64,000 bases of DNA from Kribbella sandramycini (GTDB lineage Bacteria; Actinomycetota; Actinomycetes; Propionibacteriales; Kribbellaceae): assembly GCF_013131805.1 (NCBI RefSeq), contig NZ_JABJRC010000001.1:1-64000 (forward strand), read 5' to 3'. A program made the translations under genes and the position numbers. Of the stretch, positions 15,955 to 27,300 are shown one piece after another. The notes under the pieces were generated by a model. That model was not told where the DNA came from. It saw only the letters and a program-made list of their open reading frames with translations, and ran no database searches. Numbering within the stretch: position 1 is the stretch's first letter; each line of letters starts with the position of its first letter.

Positions 15955-18900
15955 CTAGAGCTGGATCTTCGGCGGGAAGACGGTAGCGGCGTCGGCGATC
16001 GTCTGCGCGATCGCATCGTGGTAGCCGCCGTTGGCCAGCCCATCGGTCAGGTACTCCGGTCGGACGCGGTTCGGCGCAGTCCCGTCGGAGACTGCCGCGT
16101 CGATGTCGACGACGTGATTGGCGCCGTAGTTGGTGAAGTTCGCCAGCAGGTCCGCATTCAGCTCGCGGCGGCGCTGCTCCCGCGGGTCCTCCGCGGCCAG
16201 CCCGAGCGGCGGGATCGTGGTCACCACGATCCGGACGGCGTTGCCGTCCGGCCGGCGCAGGTGCCGCGGGCTGGTCGGACTGGAGGTGTGCATGAGCCTG
16301 GTCAGCGACTGCTTGATCTCACCGACGCCCATCCCGGTCAGCAGGTCGTTCGCCCCGAGGCTCACCACGACCGTCCGCAGGTTCGGCTCGGCCTGGACAG
16401 TCCGTTCGAGGTACTGCGACGCCGTGAAGGCCGTCGGCGCGGCGATACCGGTCGGCATCCCGGGCAGGAACGCGCGGTTGACGTCGAAGTGGCCGGCCGC
16501 TGCCTGGTACGCGCGGACGTCGGACACCAGCCCCCGCAGGTCGCGCCCGATGACGAACCGCTTGGTCGCACCGGCGACGGTGGCTACCTGGCCCGACGCT
16601 TCCCAGGCATTGTCGATCCACAGCGACGCCGACTTGCCGGCGGCGTCGTAGCTGATGACCAGGTGCGTCCAGGTGTTCTTCACCGCCGGCCGGGCGGAGA
16701 TCACCGGGACGAACGGGCCGCCGGCCACATCGCCCGCCGGCAGGTTGTACGCCCAGCGCGGATTCGCACCGCCGGTGTACCAGACCTTGAATCCGAAGTT
16801 GTTGTTCCCCTCGGCGTCGATGACGGACTGGTTGACCGCATCACCGGTCACCTTCACCCAGAGCGAGACCGTGTAGCTCGCGTCGGTCAAGAACGGTGGG
16901 CGCGGCGCAGTGGCCGCCGTACCGGTTCCGTCGAACGCCAGCGAGCCACCTCGCTCACTGCTCCAGGTAGCACCACCAGCGAGGCTCAGCGGACTGCTGC
17001 CGGCCGTGTCGCGGGCGGTAGACCCACTGCCGTCGGCCAGCGACCATAGGCCGCTCGGCAGCACACCTGTCTGGGAGGCGTTGACCAATCCGCCGACCAG
17101 CGGTGCTCCCCCATCGGCGAGCTTCCCGGCCAGCTGATCGACCCACGTCTGCCCGGCTGACCCCGCCGGCGGCACCGCAGTCAGCTGGTCCCCCAGCACA
17201 GCGACAGTCCCATCGACTCGATCGTCAGTCGAGACCTGTACGCCGGCCAGGTGCGTCGCCCCGTCCAGCAGCGTCGCAAACGGCGTACCGGTGCTGTCAG
17301 CGGTGGCATTGCCGTTGGCCAGCAGTGTCGGCTCGTTCACCCGGTTCGCGCTCTGATGTACCGGCGTCTGCCGCACGGCGTTCGGTAGGTACAGACTCAC
17401 CGCAAGGTTCCCACCGGCCGGATAAGCGACCGGATCGCTGAGGGCCTCACCACCAGCAGGCAGTGTGACGCCTGCGCGCCCACCGAAGGCCAACGTGGTC
17501 GGCGCGCCAGTCAGCGCCGCTCCGGTCCCGGACTGGACGCCGATGCTCGCAGCGCCGATCGTTACCGGCAGATTGGTGTGCGGGTTCGCGACCCGGATCC
17601 GCACCGTGCCACCAGTGACCTTCGGGCGTACGACGGTGCGCACCGTCTGGTTGGCGAAGTTGACGCCGCCCGGGGTCGGCTTGGCCGCGTCTGCAGGGGC
17701 GCTCCACGCACCCAGCCAGCCGGCAGCGACTGGCCGAGGTGCCATGGCCAGCACGTGCAGGGCCGGTGAGCAGCCACCGGGCAGCATGTTGGTCCCGTAG
17801 TTCGGGAGCGTGATCGACTTGACGGTCCTGGTCGGATCGGTGGGAACCGAAACCACGGTCAACCGCGGCGTCCGATCCGGAGCCGGGGTGCCGTTCACGT
17901 TCCGATACGGCAGCACGGCGGTGGCCGCGGCCGTTTCCTGGAAGACCCAGTCGGTCAGGCCGGGCACCCGGGAATCCTGCGGGCTGCCGCCGTCGGCGTA
18001 GTTGATGGTCGCCGTCCCGGCCGGGATGTTCCCGCAGGTGGCGGCGGCGAGCAGGCTGATCGCCGTCGACTTGACCTGCTGAGCGGCCGGGAACGGGATG
18101 GTCTGCCCGATCGCGATCACGTTGTCGGCACCGTCGGCGCGTGCCTCAGGCATCGTGAACGTCGCACCGTTCACCTGCACGGTGGCCCCCGGACCGTAGC
18201 CGGCGGCGGCCAGACTCTGCGCCGACAGCGAACCGGACGACAGATCGAGGTCGGCCTTGGTGCCGTCGGCCGCAATCCCGTCGTTGTTCATCGCGGCCCC
18301 GAAATCCGCCGCGGTGACCTTGTTGATCGGAATCGCGGTGAGGTAGTCCACCAGTGCCTTGTAGCCGGTGGAGGCGGCGTTCTTGCCGGTGACCTTGATC
18401 GTCAGCTTGTGCACACCGGCGGTGAGGTGCACCCCGCCGAGTGGCTGGTAGACAAGGAAGCCGGCGCCCGGGGCATAGGCGTCCCAGGGCGTCTCCCGGG
18501 TGCCCTGCAGCGGCTTGCCGTCGACGGAGATCTCCAGCAGGCCGCCTTCCGGCCCGCGGGCCAGCCCGGCGCCAAGTGCGTAGTCCGCCTCGACTCGCGT
18601 CCGGAAGCTCAGGTCGAAGGACTTGTTCGGCTCGGTGGCCAGGAAGCCCAGCGATTGTCCGCGCGAGTACGCCGGACCACCGGCGCCGCGAGTGATCGTC
18701 TCGATCGGCACCGGCGCCTGGGTCGGCGGCTGGCTGACCGTGACCATCGCCGGGTCCTCGGCCTCGGACCGCGTGGTCTGGCTGAGGGTCAAATAGTCGA
18801 TCTGTGCTGTGTACCGGTCGGCGAGCGACTTCGGATTCGTTCCCACCATCCTGATGGTCAGCAGGTGACTGCCCTTGGCTATTCGATGCACGCCCAGGTT

Positions 18901-21351
18901 GTGCCGGACCGCCTGCCAGCTGACGTTGTACCCGTCGTACTCGAGTGTTGGATCGCCGATCCGCCGGCCGTCCAGCTCGAAGATCATCTTGCCCACGTCG
19001 GTGGACTGGCTCATCCCCAGCGACAGGTTCCAGTCGGCGTCGCCGGCAGTGTCGAAAGCCAGCGACATCGACTGGCCCACGGCATTGCCGACGAACCGGA
19101 TCGCCTTACCGCCCGACCAGCCGATCGAGTCGTCGCTGTGCTGAGTGATCGGCCGGTTCTGACCAGCCGGCTGGGAGGCGATCAGGTTCTCCGCCTCGAG
19201 CCGCTGCGCCGAGTGCACGACCTGCGGAGCGACGTAGAACGTGTACGCCGCGGACTCCGGCGACAGGTTGTGCGCGTCGTCGAAGCTCTGCACGTGCACG
19301 GTGTGGAACCCGGGCGACATGGTCGCCGGGATCGGGATCACGTTCGGCGCGTTGTCGCTGTGCGGGATCCAGCCGCCGTTCAGGCCGAACACCCGGTTGT
19401 ACGCGCAGCTCGTCGTCCCCGGCCGGGTCGCGGTGCCCGAGCCGTTGAAGGTGTACGTGTAGCCGACGATGTTCGACGCGCCGGACGCGTTGACCACGAG
19501 GTTGCCCGGCGCGCCGTACGGCGTCCCCCAGTAACCCTTCGGGTAGTCCGCGCTCGGCTCGACGGTCGGCGCGACCGCCGGTCCCCTCGATCTGGTGGTG
19601 AAGTGGAACCAGTCGCTGTAACCGGCGTTCATGTTGTGCGGGTGGCCGGGATTGTTGTCGACGTACACCCGGAACTTGTAGTCGCCGTTGCCGAGGTCGT
19701 TGGGTTCTCGCCAGCCGCCCTCGGTCCCGGAACTGATCCGCGTCCCACCGCCGCTGCCGACATCACGCTTCTCGTCCGCCGTCCAGACGTGGAACCAGAG
19801 CGCCGGGTTCAACGGCGGATCGTTGTTGTCGGTCGCCTTGGCGAAGAACGCCGGCCGGGCCTCCGGCGTGACGATCTTGCCATTGCAGTTGACCGCGCCC
19901 GAGACCCGCAGGTCGTACGCCTTATTCGGCGGGTAGGCGAACTCCACCTCCAGCACCGGGTTGTTGTCGAACACCTTCCATTGCAGGTCGTTGTCCTCCT
20001 GCGGCGCGATCAGCCCGAAGTTGAGCCAGTTCCAGCCATTGTCGATCCCCTCCTCGATGAAGTTCCCCGGATCGAACTTGACCGCCCGCCCACCGCCGCA
20101 GTCGACCTGGGCGTTGGACCACTGGGTGTTCAGGTACCGCGCCGCCGGCCCGCCCCAGCGCGTGCCGGAGTTGAAGTCGCCGGCCGCCCAGAGCTGCGTC
20201 GGCTCGGGGTTCTCGCAGTTGTGCGACGAGTGCAACTGCCCGACGATGTACGCCTTGCTGAAGATCTTCGGCCGGGTCCCGTTGGGCCGGATCTTCAGAT
20301 CACCGGTCCAGACGTTGAAGTACGAGCGCGCCGTCCACGTGCCGCCGCACTGCCCCTTGCGGTTGTAGCAGCGGCCGACCCGGACCGGATCCGGCGTCCG
20401 CCACTTCGGGCTCCAGTCCGGGTTGCTGGTCACCTCGGTCCAGTTTTCGCGGTTCCGGGCGAAGTGCGGGTCGATGTAGAGCGGGTATTTCACGTCCGGA
20501 CCGGTCAGCGCGGCCGCGTCCGGGGTCAGCAGCATCTCGACCGACTGGGACCCCACGCTCGCCGTGGCCTTCGCCGTCGTCCGGATCTCGTCGACCTCGG
20601 CCCCACCCGCAGTCGCGGCGGTCGGGCTCGGGCCGACCTTCGGGTCGGATTCGGAGTCCCACATCCGGGCCGCCGAGCTGACGAAGACCTCCTTGCCGTC
20701 CACGCCGGTCGCCGTCACCCGGCCGTCGTTGCCGACCTTCAGCGCAAGATTCTGCGCCGTCACGTTCAGCTTCAGTGCGGCCAGCGCCGGGTTCTTCGCC
20801 GCAGCCGCGTCCCGCACCACCAGTGTCTGGATGTAGGTGTCCGCCTCGGCGATCAGCTTCAGGTCGACCCCCGGCAGAACCTCTGCGTACGTCGCCGTGT
20901 TACCGGCGAGGGTCGGCTCCGGCAGCTTGCCGGGCCAGTGGACCGTGACCGACCCCTTGCCCTCAGCAACCGAAACCATCGGCACGTCGCCACCGCCGGA
21001 GAAGGTCATCCCGACCGCGGCCGCCACCGGCGCCACCGTCCCGTCGGCGCCGAGCTTCAGCGTGGTGTCGATCCCCCGCCACTTCCCGCCCTGCTGAACG
21101 CGGACCGGACGTGCGTTGGATCGCAGCGTGAAGGTGCCGCTCGGATTCGCCAGTACCTCCGACGTCTGCGTGTTCTTCTCCTGGACCTGCACCGGCTTCC
21201 CGGTCTCGCGAGCCAGCCGCACTGCCGCCGCCTCGGTCACCGCGTCGGTCACCGCCGGGGACGCCGGCTTCGCGACCGCAGCCGTGGGCGTCAGAACCCC
21301 CGCCACCAAGGCCGCGACCAAGCCGGTCGCGGCCATTCCTCTTCCGCCCAC
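15955..21351 (-). CDS. giant exported lectin-like protein with a LamG-interrupted, degenerate SGNH domain
   Basis: The 1798-residue product begins with a signal peptide (about 1-28). It then has an N-terminal beta-rich region of the kind that accompanies Rhs proteins in actinomycetes (about 50-300), a middle with Ig-like segments, and two carbohydrate-binding-like modules starting RLEAENL and RSEAEDP, each ending in DYLT. From about 1216 the sequence follows an SGNH hydrolase (LGAWSAP, IRVANPHTNLPVTIGAASIGV, VAYPAGGNLAVSLYLP). At 1387 onward the nucleophile block reads LGDQLTA, with Gln1389 where Ser is expected. A LamG/concanavalin-like domain (about 1433-1620, GLWSLADGSGSTARD onward) is inserted before SGNH block III (GAND, 1666-1669). 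The final DxxH reads DGLA (1770-1773), so the His is lost. The start 47 nt after the Rhs gene implies co-transcription. The GTG at 21351 has GGAAG 5 nt upstream. Confidence 0.8.
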   Translation of the reverse strand: MGGRGMAATGLVAALVAGVLTPTAAVAKPASPAVTDAVTEAAAVRLARETGKPVQVQEKNTQTSEVLANPSGTFTLRSNARPVRVQQGGKWRGIDTTLKLGADGTVAPVAAAVGMTFSGGGDVPMVSVAEGKGSVTVHWPGKLPEPTLAGNTATYAEVLPGVDLKLIAEADTYIQTLVVRDAAAAKNPALAALKLNVTAQNLALKVGNDGRVTATGVDGKEVFVSSAARMWDSESDPKVGPSPTAATAGGAEVDEIRTTAKATASVGSQSVEMLLTPDAAALTGPDVKYPLYIDPHFARNRENWTEVTSNPDWSPKWRTPDPVRVGRCYNRKGQCGGTWTARSYFNVWTGDLKIRPNGTRPKIFSKAYIVGQLHSSHNCENPEPTQLWAAGDFNSGTRWGGPAARYLNTQWSNAQVDCGGGRAVKFDPGNFIEEGIDNGWNWLNFGLIAPQEDNDLQWKVFDNNPVLEVEFAYPPNKAYDLRVSGAVNCNGKIVTPEARPAFFAKATDNNDPPLNPALWFHVWTADEKRDVGSGGGTRISSGTEGGWREPNDLGNGDYKFRVYVDNNPGHPHNMNAGYSDWFHFTTRSRGPAVAPTVEPSADYPKGYWGTPYGAPGNLVVNASGASNIVGYTYTFNGSGTATRPGTTSCAYNRVFGLNGGWIPHSDNAPNVIPIPATMSPGFHTVHVQSFDDAHNLSPESAAYTFYVAPQVVHSAQRLEAENLIASQPAGQNRPITQHSDDSIGWSGGKAIRFVGNAVGQSMSLAFDTAGDADWNLSLGMSQSTDVGKMIFELDGRRIGDPTLEYDGYNVSWQAVRHNLGVHRIAKGSHLLTIRMVGTNPKSLADRYTAQIDYLTLSQTTRSEAEDPAMVTVSQPPTQAPVPIETITRGAGGPAYSRGQSLGFLATEPNKSFDLSFRTRVEADYALGAGLARGPEGGLLEISVDGKPLQGTRETPWDAYAPGAGFLVYQPLGGVHLTAGVHKLTIKVTGKNAASTGYKALVDYLTAIPINKVTAADFGAAMNNDGIAADGTKADLDLSSGSLSAQSLAAAGYGPGATVQVNGATFTMPEARADGADNVIAIGQTIPFPAAQQVKSTAISLLAAATCGNIPAGTATINYADGGSPQDSRVPGLTDWVFQETAAATAVLPYRNVNGTPAPDRTPRLTVVSVPTDPTRTVKSITLPNYGTNMLPGGCSPALHVLAMAPRPVAAGWLGAWSAPADAAKPTPGGVNFANQTVRTVVRPKVTGGTVRIRVANPHTNLPVTIGAASIGVQSGTGAALTGAPTTLAFGGRAGVTLPAGGEALSDPVAYPAGGNLAVSLYLPNAVRQTPVHQSANRVNEPTLLANGNATADSTGTPFATLLDGATHLAGVQVSTDDRVDGTVAVLGDQLTAVPPAGSAGQTWVDQLAGKLADGGAPLVGGLVNASQTGVLPSGLWSLADGSGSTARDTAGSSPLSLAGGATWSSERGGSLAFDGTGTAATAPRPPFLTDASYTVSLWVKVTGDAVNQSVIDAEGNNNFGFKVWYTGGANPRWAYNLPAGDVAGGPFVPVISARPAVKNTWTHLVISYDAAGKSASLWIDNAWEASGQVATVAGATKRFVIGRDLRGLVSDVRAYQAAAGHFDVNRAFLPGMPTGIAAPTAFTASQYLERTVQAEPNLRTVVVSLGANDLLTGMGVGEIKQSLTRLMHTSSPTSPRHLRRPDGNAVRIVVTTIPPLGLAAEDPREQRRRELNADLLANFTNYGANHVVDIDAAVSDGTAPNRVRPEYLTDGLANGGYHDAIAQTIADAATVFPPKIQL

Positions 21352-21398
21352 TTCTGCTTCCGTCCTACTGGAGTTGGTGATTCACGCAGCTACCGGAC

Positions 21399-24300
21399 TC
21401 ACGCGGCCCGATGCCGCCGCAGCCGGACCGGCCTTCGCCGGCACCCCGCCGCCGAGTGATGGTGCTGAGGGCGCCGGCGTTGGACCAGCCCGCCGGCCCG
21501 TACCTCCCAGAACGTCGCGTAGTGGGAGTTGGTGTAGTAGTACGAACCGTCGTTACCCATCACGAGCCGCTCATGAGTTCCTCGCTGACCGGGCTTCGGC
21601 CGTCCCAGCACATATCCCTCCCGGTAGGTGATGGCGTTGCCCGCCGCATCGTGGCTCCGCAGGAACATGCCGTTCTCCCGCCCGTCGTTCGCGAAGGGTC
21701 CGCCCCCGCCAAGGCCGGCCGGCGCGGCGCCGTTGTTCGCAATGCGGTAGTTGACAACGTCGGTGACATGCTCCGGCAGCGGTCCCTCGTTGAACGTCGT
21801 CGCCCGCGGACCGGTGGGCGGCGGGTTCCAGCCCGCCCGCCGCGGACACATGTTGTGCACGAGCGCAGCGTCCTGGCCGATCATCACGTAGTACGTGTGG
21901 ACGCCCTTGACCGACAGGTTGTACACGGTGGCAACGCGCTGAGTGGTGTGGCGCAGTCCGGTGATGCGCACGGACTTGCCGCTCGGCGTCCGCAGCGTGT
22001 CGGCTGCACTGAGCTCGTCCGCGCGCTTCCACTGCCGTCCGGCCTGACTGTAGAAGGGGTGGTTCGCGGTGGTGGTGATCCGCGCACCGTCCTTGGTGAC
22101 CAGGTCGACGACCGTGTCGTCATGGGCCGGGACCAGTTCGGCCTCCGCAGCGACCGTCGCACCGCTGTCCGGGTCGGTCGCCAGGACCAGGTCCCCGTCC
22201 TTGATCTCTCCGATCGGCTTGGTGCGGCCGTCGGCCAGCACGACCTGGGTCTCACCGGTGAAACTGCAAGTCACACTGTCGAGGCGATCGCTGACCTCGC
22301 GGTTGGCCAGCGTCCGGGTGCCGGTGGCCTTGCGCATGGCACTGCCTCGGCCGGCACCTGCGCCGCCGGCGAAGGCGTCGTCCAGCGCGCCGCTCAGGAA
22401 CTGGACCCGCAGGGTCTCCAGCCGGACGAACCTGTCCACCTGCGGACTGCAGTTGTCGGGGTCGCGGCAGTAGACGAGCATCGCGTTCCAGGACTGCTCG
22501 ATGTTCCAGTCGTCGCCCAGCTCGGCGTGGATGTCGCCGTGCGTCGCCTTGAGCTGCGGGATGATGACGTCGGCGGCCAGTGGGCTCCAGGGAAGCTCGA
22601 AGATGCCGTTCAGGAACGCCGTGCCGGTGGCGTCGACGACGAGGGACCAGTTGCCGCCGTAGTCGATCCTTCCGGGCCGGCCCGGACCCAGGTCGGAGGC
22701 CTTCGGCGGCGGCGGGGCGCTACCGCCGGGGTTCAGGTTGCCGCCGCCTCCACCACCACCACCGCACGGGCCGTCGATCATGCAGGGGATCGCCAACAGG
22801 CCGCTGGGGTCGCTGAGAGTCGTCGGGTTGTTGTTGGCGTACGTGTAGGCGGCCCACTGCTGTGGGGTCTCCGGGTCGAGGATCGGATCGGCCGAGAGGA
22901 AGCGCCCGGTCGCCGGATCGTACTTGCGCGCTCCGATGTCGGTAAGGCCGGTGGCCTCGTTGTGCGGCTTGTCCAGGAAACCGTGCTTGTCCGGCCAGGA
23001 GCCTTGGTTGGACAGAAGGTTGCCGTAGGGGTCCAGTTCGCGCCGAGTGGCGGCGAAGCCGGATTCCGTGCGCTTCAGCGCCACCTGGTTGGTTCCGTGC
23101 TGGTCCGCCTGCAGGTAGTTCAGCGCGGCGTTGCCGGTTCGGACGGCGACATTGATGCCGTTGTGGGCGTAGTAACGGGTACCGGTCAGCGAACGGGTCT
23201 TGGTGTCGTATTCGAGCTCCTCACCGGGTAGGTAAAGCGTGGTCTTGTCGGGCTCGTGCCGCATGAGCTGGTTCTTGTCGCCGTCGTAGACGTACGACGT
23301 CGTACCGGCCGGTGTGGTGATCGACGCAAGCGTGCTGTCCAGGTTCCAGGCCAGTGTCTGCTTGCCGCCGGGGAGGTCCCGGCTGGTAGTGCTGCCGTTC
23401 AGGTCGTACGAGTACGACGCGGTGCTGGTGCCCGCCGGACCGGTGGTCGTCGTGCCGGCCAGGGCATGCGGTTGGACCTTGCCCGCCCCTGAGGCCGGGT
23501 TGGCGTAGGTCGTGACGGTGTCAACTGTTTGGCTGCCCAGCGCATGCTTGACCTGCTTCTGCCGTAGACCGGTCGGCTCGAACGTCCAGGTCGTCCAGTA
23601 CGGAGCCGGCCCGCCGACGGCGGTCTTCGTCGGGGCGGCGGCGCAGTTGTCGGTGGCCGTCCAGGCCTCCGACAGCCGGTTCAGGTCGTCGTAGCCGAAG
23701 CATTGCGTCCGTACCGGCGCGTTGTTGTTCGGATCACCTTGGGTGTTGACGAGGCGTTTGAGGTTGCCCGCCGGGTCATATGTGTACTTGAGGTCGTCCA
23801 CCTGCGCGAACGCCTGCTGTGCCGACAGGTTCGTCTGGGTGACCTGACGGGTCTGCCGGTCCCGGTCGTAGGTCAGCCAGCTGCTGCTGTCTCCGACGCC
23901 CAGCGCGAGCTGAGAGGTCTCGCCGTACGGCGTGTAGACCGTGTCGGAGACGTACTCGTTGTAGCCCCGCGTCGTCTTCGGCTGGCCGTACTGGTCGTAC
24001 TCCATCGTCAGCGTCTCCGACGGCAGACCGCCGATGGCCGGCTTTGTGACGCTGCGAAGCAGTCCGGTCGAGGTGTACGACATCTGTGAGTCGTAGGTCG
24101 ACGGGAAGTTGGTCTCGGTGGTGGGCAGTGCGATTGTCTGCTCGACCGCATTCCCCTGACCGTCGTAGCGGCCGACACCGATCCGGTAGGCGCCCTTCGG
24201 AGTGAACCGCGTCGTACTGGCGATCTTGCCGACACCGTTGTCGGCCGTGTCATAGGTCCACATGGCCGTCCGGTTCGCGGCCGTCTGGTTGGTGCCCTTG

Positions 24301-27300
24301 TACTCCGCGGTCTTGCGGCCCAGCTCGTCGTAGGTGTACGAGAGGACCTGATTCTTGGCGTCGGTGCTGGTCAGCACCTCCCCGGCGAGGTTGTAGGTCT
24401 TCGTCAGCCCACCCGAGTCGGGGTCCGTCGAGCCGGTCTGGCGGCCCATGAAGTCGTACGTGTACGACCAGGTGTTACCGGTCCCGTCCTTCATCGAAGC
24501 CAACTGCCCCAGTGCGTTGTGCTGGTACGTCGTGGTCTGGGCGTCGTCACCTGCGACCGCGGTGCCGAACTTGGTCTTGGTGACCGCCGGAGCGGCGGAG
24601 TAGGTCATCAGGGCCGTGCTGCGGCCCCAGACGTCCACCACGGTCGTGCTCGGAACGCCGCCCTCCGGCGGAACGATTGTCGTCCGGTCGCCGCCGTGAA
24701 TCGTCGTGGTCTCCTTGGTGGCTGTCGTGCCCTTGTAGGCAACCGCCTTGATGTTGCGCCCGGAGCCGTCGTACGTCGTCAGGGTGCGATCGTCGACCGA
24801 CTCCCCCGACACCGCGATCAGCTTCTCCTCGGGCTTGCCGTTGGTGACATACCGGTTGTTGGACAACACCTCCCAGCCGTGCGAGTCACGGAAGACGTCC
24901 TTGACGATCCGCCGCTGCACACCGGCCGGATCGGACAGGTCGTCGTTCTGGACCTGCCGTAGCTGACCGAGGCCGTCGTACAGCTCGACCTTGGTGATCT
25001 GGCTGAGTTGATGTCCGTTGTCCACTGCGGTCTTGGTGGTGACCGCGAGCGGCTGGTCGACGGTCTGCCGGTAGGAGTAGCTGATACTCGGGTAGGCGTC
25101 ACTCTTGGAGCGGCCCGGCAGCCACACCGAGACCAAGCGCCCGAGTGCGTCGTACGCGGCCTCGGTCCGGCGACCTGTTGCATCCGTGGACGCCACAACG
25201 GCACCGCGGCTCGGCTCGCGCTGGGTCACCGCAACCTGGTTCTTCGGATTCGTCGTGGTCACCGTCGACACCAGTGGCGCGTCGACCGGCCCGTAGGAGG
25301 TGCGAGTCGTCCGGCCACCCGCGTCGACAGTCGAGGTGACCCGGCCGCGGGCGTCGTACCCGGTGCGGCCGGTGGTTTCGAACGTCAGACTGCCCGCGAC
25401 GTTCGCAGTGGCCGTCTTGGCGCTTGTCACCAGACCGGCGCCGGGGAGCGCACCCAGCGATGTGGAACTGTCGTAGAGGTTCTGGGTCGCGCCGACGATC
25501 GGCGCCGGCGGCCCGCCCGTGGCCGGGCATTCTGCCTTCGAGGTGGTGGTCTGGGCGACGCGGTCGCGAATCCAGGACGTGGTGTTGTCGGCGTACTGCA
25601 CCGACTCGCACATCGTGTCCGTGCCATCGCCGGACCGGGTGGTCGCCACCGGCCGGCCCAGGTCGTCGTACCGGTACGCGACGGATGTCTTGCGGACCTG
25701 ACCGGTCGCCGTCGGTGTCTGGCTGCGGGAGCGGCTGGTGACGACGATGTCCGCGGTCAGCGGAGCAAGATCAGCGCCGCGGTTGCGGGTGGCGGTGGTC
25801 CGCTCGACCTTCAGGTCGGTAAGCTCGGTGGAGACCAGCTCGGCGGTATCGCCGTTGAAGGTCTGCACCTCGTGTACCTGACCGGAGAACTGGTTCGGAT
25901 CGGCGACGCTCTCCTTGAGCGAGTTCTCGAACGCTTTGCCCATCCCCCGGAAGTAGCTGGTACGCGTCAGCGTGTATTTGTCCTTGCTGCCGTCCACCGC
26001 GTGGGTGTTCTGCGGATCGCCGCTGCGCACCTCGACCTGGCCGTAGCCGCGGAACTGGCCGTAGGTGCGGTGTTTGGCCTCGACCAGCTCGTTGTCGTCG
26101 AAGTGCCAGGCCGGTGTCCCCAGGTACTTGTACTCGGTGATCTGGGTCGGCGCGATCGCGTTGCGCTCCTGCACCTCGACCTTCGCCACCAGGTACTTGT
26201 GGAAGTAGTCCTTGACCGGCTCGGGGTTGTGGTAGCCGAGGTCCCAGTTGACCGGGTAGCACCGCCTGGTGTTGTTCGGGAGGTCTGTCGGTACGTCGGT
26301 CTCGGTACAGTCCGCACCGGTGTACCGGACGTGGACGATCGATCCGGTGTCAGTGGCGATGTCGGTCAGCCGCCAGTGCGGCATCTTGGAGTTGTTGTCC
26401 TGGCCGACGCGGTTGGCGTACAGCTGGCTGGTGAACTCGACCGGCGGCAGCGACAGCGACTTGCCATCCTTGTGCCCGGTCCGCTGGACCTTGTCGAGCC
26501 GCAACTGCGGATCACCGATCGAGGGGAAGGTCTGGGCGAGGTCGTAGGTGTCGACCTTCACCGGACCGCTGCCGGCGTCGTACTGGGTGGTGATCGTGGA
26601 CAGCCGCTTCGTCGACCAGTATGTCGGGGAATGGTTGTTGCAGACGGCGTCCTTCTTGCACTCCTGGTCGATCGGGACGTCCGGCCAGCGACTGGAGTTC
26701 TCGACCTTGAAATCCTCGGGGTTGCACTTGAAGTCGTCGGTCGGCGTACAGCGCTCGGACAGCCCGAAGACTACCTGCCCGGTCGGCTTCTGCCCGTAGA
26801 TGCTGCCGTTCACGTTCCGGAGGCCGTAGTCGATCCGCTGCAGTGTCCCGCCGCGGGTGTACTCGTACCCGGTGGTCTCCTTGTGGGCGCCGTAGTAGTT
26901 GGACTCCGGCTTGTAGTAGTAGGCCTCGGTGTTGCCCAGCGGGTCTTCGACGAAGTCCAGGTTCCAGCGGTAGATCTGGTCACAGGCCGACTTGGCTAGG
27001 ACCGGGTCGTAGCAGCGGTCACCCGATTTCGCGCCGTACACGCGGGTCTTCCAGGCCGAGTTGGTCAGCTCCTGGTTCGTGTGCCCGGTGCCCTTGTTCC
27101 GGCCGAAGTAGTACTTCACGCCGTCGGTCTTGGTGACCTCCCAGTACTCGCCGTTCGCGCCGCGGTCGCCGGCGCCGATCAGCTGGATCCGGGTGCCGTT
27201 CTCGGTTTCGCCGTGCCAGCCCTTGTCCTTCTCGTAGACCAGCGGCATCGACTCGCCGCCCAGTTGCATCGTGACGATGTCACCAGCCCAGCACTGGTCA

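Noticed and set aside
21352-21398. Immunity gene in the gap after the Rhs toxin
   Set aside because: Only 47 nt are available, too short for any known immunity protein.
18409-21459. 1016-codon plus-strand open frame over the giant LamG/SGNH gene
   Set aside because: Antisense shadow: long open frames opposite genes are expected at high third-position GC. It has no signal, motif or ribosome-binding site.
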